Source of the DNA: Streptomyces sp. TP-A0874
Lineage (GTDB): Bacteria; Actinomycetota; Actinomycetes; Streptomycetales; Streptomycetaceae
NCBI RefSeq assembly: GCF_001748085.1
Contig: NZ_BBZK01000011.1
Span: 62,001-126,000 of the forward strand
DNA: 64,000 nt
Direction: 5' to 3'
Position 1 is the stretch's first letter, and every line of letters begins with the position of its first letter. Of this stretch, positions 61,670-64,000 are shown in pieces. The translations under genes and the position numbers were made by a program. Below the pieces are notes generated by a model. That model had not been told where the DNA came from. It did not search any database and worked only from the letters and a program-made list of their open reading frames with translations.

Positions 61670-64000
61670 TCAACTCCAGGACCACTCGCGGATCTCCGGC
61701 ATGTCCTCACCGTGCTTCCGGATGTACGCCCGGTGCTCGTTGCGCTTGTCCTTCATCTGCTGCCGGACCCCGATGGCCCTGAGTGCCAATCCTGGCACCC
61801 GGTCGATGGTGTCCATCACCAGCCTGAAGCGGTCCATGTCGTTGAGCACCACCATGTCGAACGGGGTGGTGGTGGTTCCCTGTTCCTTGTAGCCGCGGAC
61901 ATGGAGGTTGTCGTGCCCGGTACGGCGGTAGGTGAGCCGGTGGATCAGCCAGGGATAGCCGTGGTAGGCGAAGATGACCGGCTTGTCGGCGGTGAAGACG
62001 GCGTCGAAGCCGCGGTCGTTGAGCCCGTCGGGGTGCGCGGTGTCGGGCAGCAGCCGCATCAGGTTGACGACGTTGACGACCCGGACGGCCAGTTCCGGGA
62101 GGTGCTGCCGGAGCAGGGCGGCCGCGGCCATGGTCTCCTGCGTCGGCACGTCCCCGGCGGCGGCCAGTACGACGTCCGGCTCCCGGTCGGTGCGGTTGCC
62201 CGCCCACTCCCAGACGCTGATGCCGCGGTCTACGTGGTGGACCGCGTCCCGCATGGCGAGCCAGTCGAAGCACGGCTGCTTGCCCGCCGCCACGATGTTG
62301 ATCAGGTCCCGGGAGTCCAGGGTCCGGCCCGCCACGGCGAGCAGCGTGTTGGCGTCCGGCGGCAGGTAGACCCGGATGGTCTCCGGGTCCTTGTTGACCA
62401 TGTGGTCGATGAAGCCGGGGTCCTGGTGGGAGAAGCCGTTGTGGTCCTGCCGCCAGACGTGTGAGGTCAGCAGGTAGTTCAGGGAGGCGATGGGCATCCG
62501 CCAGGGCAGTCCTCTGGACACCTGGAGCCACTTGGTGTGCTGGTTCGCCATCGAGGTGACGATGTGGATGAAGGCCTCGTAGGAGGAGAACAGCCCGTGC
62601 CGCCCGGTCAGCAGGTAGCCCTCCAGCCAGCCCTGGCAGTTGTGCTCCGAGAGGACCTCCAGCACCCGCCCGTCCCGGCTGAGGTCCTCGTCCACCCCGA
62701 GGACCTCAGCCTGCCAGCCCTTTCCGGTGGCCTCGTAGACCCGCTGCAGCCGGTTGGAGGCGGTCTCGTCCGGGCCGAAGAGGCGGAAGTCGCGGCGGTC
62801 GGCGGTCCGCCGCATGAGGTCGCGGAGCAGGTCGCCGAGGACCTGGGTCGGCTCGTGCAGGGTGGCGCCGGGACGGGGCACGTCGACGGCGTAGTCGGCG
62901 GGGTCGGGCAGCGGTAGAGAGCGCACCAGCCGGCCGCCGTTGACGTGCGGGTTCGACCCCAGCCTGCGGTCCCCGGTCGGAACGTGCCGGAGTACCTCCG
63001 GGCGCGGGCGACCGGCGCGGTCGAAGAGTTCCTCCGGGCGGTAGGAGCGCAGCCACTCCTCCAGTTGCTCGAGGTGTTCGGGGTTCTCCCGCACCTCGGG
63101 TAGCGGCACCTGGTGGGCGCGCCAGGTGTTCTCGACCGGGCGTCCGTCGACGGTCTTCGGCCCGGTCCACCCCTTGGGTGTGCGCAGTACGATCATCGGC
63201 CACGCGGGGCGTTCGGTGATCCCCTCCTCCCGGGCGGCCCGTTGGTGCTCCGCGATGCGGTCCAGGCAGTGGTCGAGAGCCGCGGCGAGAGCGTGGTGCA
63301 CCTCGGTCGGGTCGTCGCCCGTGACATGGACCGGATCATGGCCGTAACCGCGCAGCAGCTGGTCGAGTTCCGCCATCGGGATCCGGGCCAGCACCGCCGG
63401 ATTGGCGATCTTGTAACCGTTGAGGTGGAGGATCGGCAGCACGGCGCCGTCGTGGACCGGGTCGAGGAACTTGTTGCCGTGCCACCCCGCGGCCAGCGGG
63501 CCGGTCTCGGCCTCACCGTCCCCGACGATCGCCGCGACGATCAGGTCGGGGTTGTCGAACGCCGCTCCGTAGGCGTGGCTGAGCGAGTAGCCCAGTTCGC
63601 CGCCCTCGTGGATGGACCCGGGTGTCTGCGGAGCCACATGGCTGGGCACGCCGCCGGGGAAGGAGAACTGCCGGAACAGCTGCGCCATGCCGACTCCGTC
63701 GCGCGGCACGTCCGGATAGGTCTCCGAGTAGCTTCCGTCCAGCCAGCAGCAGGCCAGGGTGGCCGGACCGCCGTGTCCGGGGCCGGTGATGTGGATGGCG
63801 TTGAGGTCGCGCGCCGAGATGACCCGGTTGAGGTGGGCGTAGATGAGGTTGAGTCCCGGTGTCGTCCCCCAGTGGCCCAGCAGCCGCGGTTTGATGTGCT
63901 CCGGGGTGAGCGGGCCCGCGGGCAGCGGGTTGCTCAGCAGGTAGATCTGAGCGGCGGCGAGGTAGTTGGCCGCCCGCCAGTAGCGGTCGATGGTGGAGAG
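61670..64000 (-). CDS. xfp: phosphoketolase (N-terminus off window)
   Basis: 776 residues visible of about 790-800. TPP-dependent enzyme cleaving xylulose 5-phosphate (and often fructose 6-phosphate) to acetyl phosphate. Seen: 'IDRYWRAANYL', 'KPRLLGHWGTTPGLNLIYAH', 'GPGHGGPA', TPP loop 'VGDGEAETGPLA', 'HLNGYKIANPAV', 'LFGPDETASNRL' and C-terminal 'YGYPWLIHRLTYRRTGHDN'-like residues. The frame is open to the right edge, with only the first 15-25 residues missing. Confidence 0.95.
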   Translation of the reverse strand, partial: LSTIDRYWRAANYLAAAQIYLLSNPLPAGPLTPEHIKPRLLGHWGTTPGLNLIYAHLNRVISARDLNAIHITGPGHGGPATLACCWLDGSYSETYPDVPRDGVGMAQLFRQFSFPGGVPSHVAPQTPGSIHEGGELGYSLSHAYGAAFDNPDLIVAAIVGDGEAETGPLAAGWHGNKFLDPVHDGAVLPILHLNGYKIANPAVLARIPMAELDQLLRGYGHDPVHVTGDDPTEVHHALAAALDHCLDRIAEHQRAAREEGITERPAWPMIVLRTPKGWTGPKTVDGRPVENTWRAHQVPLPEVRENPEHLEQLEEWLRSYRPEELFDRAGRPRPEVLRHVPTGDRRLGSNPHVNGGRLVRSLPLPDPADYAVDVPRPGATLHEPTQVLGDLLRDLMRRTADRRDFRLFGPDETASNRLQRVYEATGKGWQAEVLGVDEDLSRDGRVLEVLSEHNCQGWLEGYLLTGRHGLFSSYEAFIHIVTSMANQHTKWLQVSRGLPWRMPIASLNYLLTSHVWRQDHNGFSHQDPGFIDHMVNKDPETIRVYLPPDANTLLAVAGRTLDSRDLINIVAAGKQPCFDWLAMRDAVHHVDRGISVWEWAGNRTDREPDVVLAAAGDVPTQETMAAAALLRQHLPELAVRVVNVVNLMRLLPDTAHPDGLNDRGFDAVFTADKPVIFAYHGYPWLIHRLTYRRTGHDNLHVRGYKEQGTTTTPFDMVVLNDMDRFRLVMDTIDRVPGLALRAIGVRQQMKDKRNEHRAYIRKHGEDMPEIREWSWS

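Noticed and set aside
58934..62464. 1176-codon open frame on the plus strand
   Set aside because: Antisense to MreB-like, gnd and xfp genes that have full homology; long antisense frames are common in GC-rich DNA. No domain in the translation.

Overview
The window is very GC-rich, genes are closely packed on both strands, and GTG and TTG starts with strong GGAG-type ribosome sites are common. A chaplin, two WhiJ-type XRE regulators, an LAETG sortase substrate, a type III polyketide synthase with a partner methyltransferase, split Ku-pathway ligase/polymerase genes and an Rpf cell-wall enzyme all point to a Streptomyces or close relative. I saw no rRNA, tRNA, CRISPR array, insertion sequence or prophage. 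The sequence looks like chromosomal accessory/stress territory rather than a mobile element.

Layout. 1-1.6 kb: ribokinase followed by a ribose-type ABC permease that runs off the left edge. 1.8-10.5 kb: quinone reductase, PolX, DedA, EttA, a cyclic-nucleotide-binding protein and a GAF-SpoIIE phosphatase. 10.7-13.3 kb: a DUF211/VIT pair, a DUF2180 zinc protein, and a crcB-DUF190-crcB fluoride-channel operon built with 4-nt overlaps. 13.5-22 kb: second-type enolase, SDR, MetE-like enzyme, Mut7-C protein, an MFS relic, family 5 uracil-DNA glycosylase, LAETG surface protein and an MFS pump. 22-31.6 kb: two orphan DUF5753 regulators with methyltransferases, an amidase, GtrA, a GT-C-like membrane protein and an anti-sigma-type ATPase. 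32-46 kb: a stress-flavoured block with aldo-keto reductase, ArsB-type transporter with a USP partner, glutamate decarboxylase, USP, an aconitase-family enzyme, Dps, a cold-shock-like protein, DUF2267, PRC/DUF2382, chaplin and DUF5709. 46-50 kb: type III PKS/methyltransferase and a divergent LigC/LigD-polymerase pair. 50.5-55 kb: VOC protein and a PaoABC-type molybdenum oxidoreductase. 55-64 kb: two LysM-M23 cell-wall hydrolases (one also with an Rpf domain and behind a c-di-AMP riboswitch), an MreB-like protein, 6-phosphogluconate dehydrogenase and phosphoketolase, which runs off the right edge.

How it may work together. Several genes between 39 and 51.4 kb carry upstream GNNT-N15/16-GGGTA-like sequences, the form of Streptomyces SigB promoters. 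This fits a stress/osmotic regulon around Dps, the hydrolase, a small protein and the oxidoreductase (inference). Alternative central-carbon enzymes (enolase, aconitase-like, Gnd, phosphoketolase, ribokinase) lie in the same window. Cell-wall remodelling at the right end appears tied to c-di-AMP through the riboswitch. I found no clearly unprecedented multi-gene system. The best leads are the regulatory sites, the aconitase lacking a canonical cluster cysteine, the fluoride operon and the orphan regulators.
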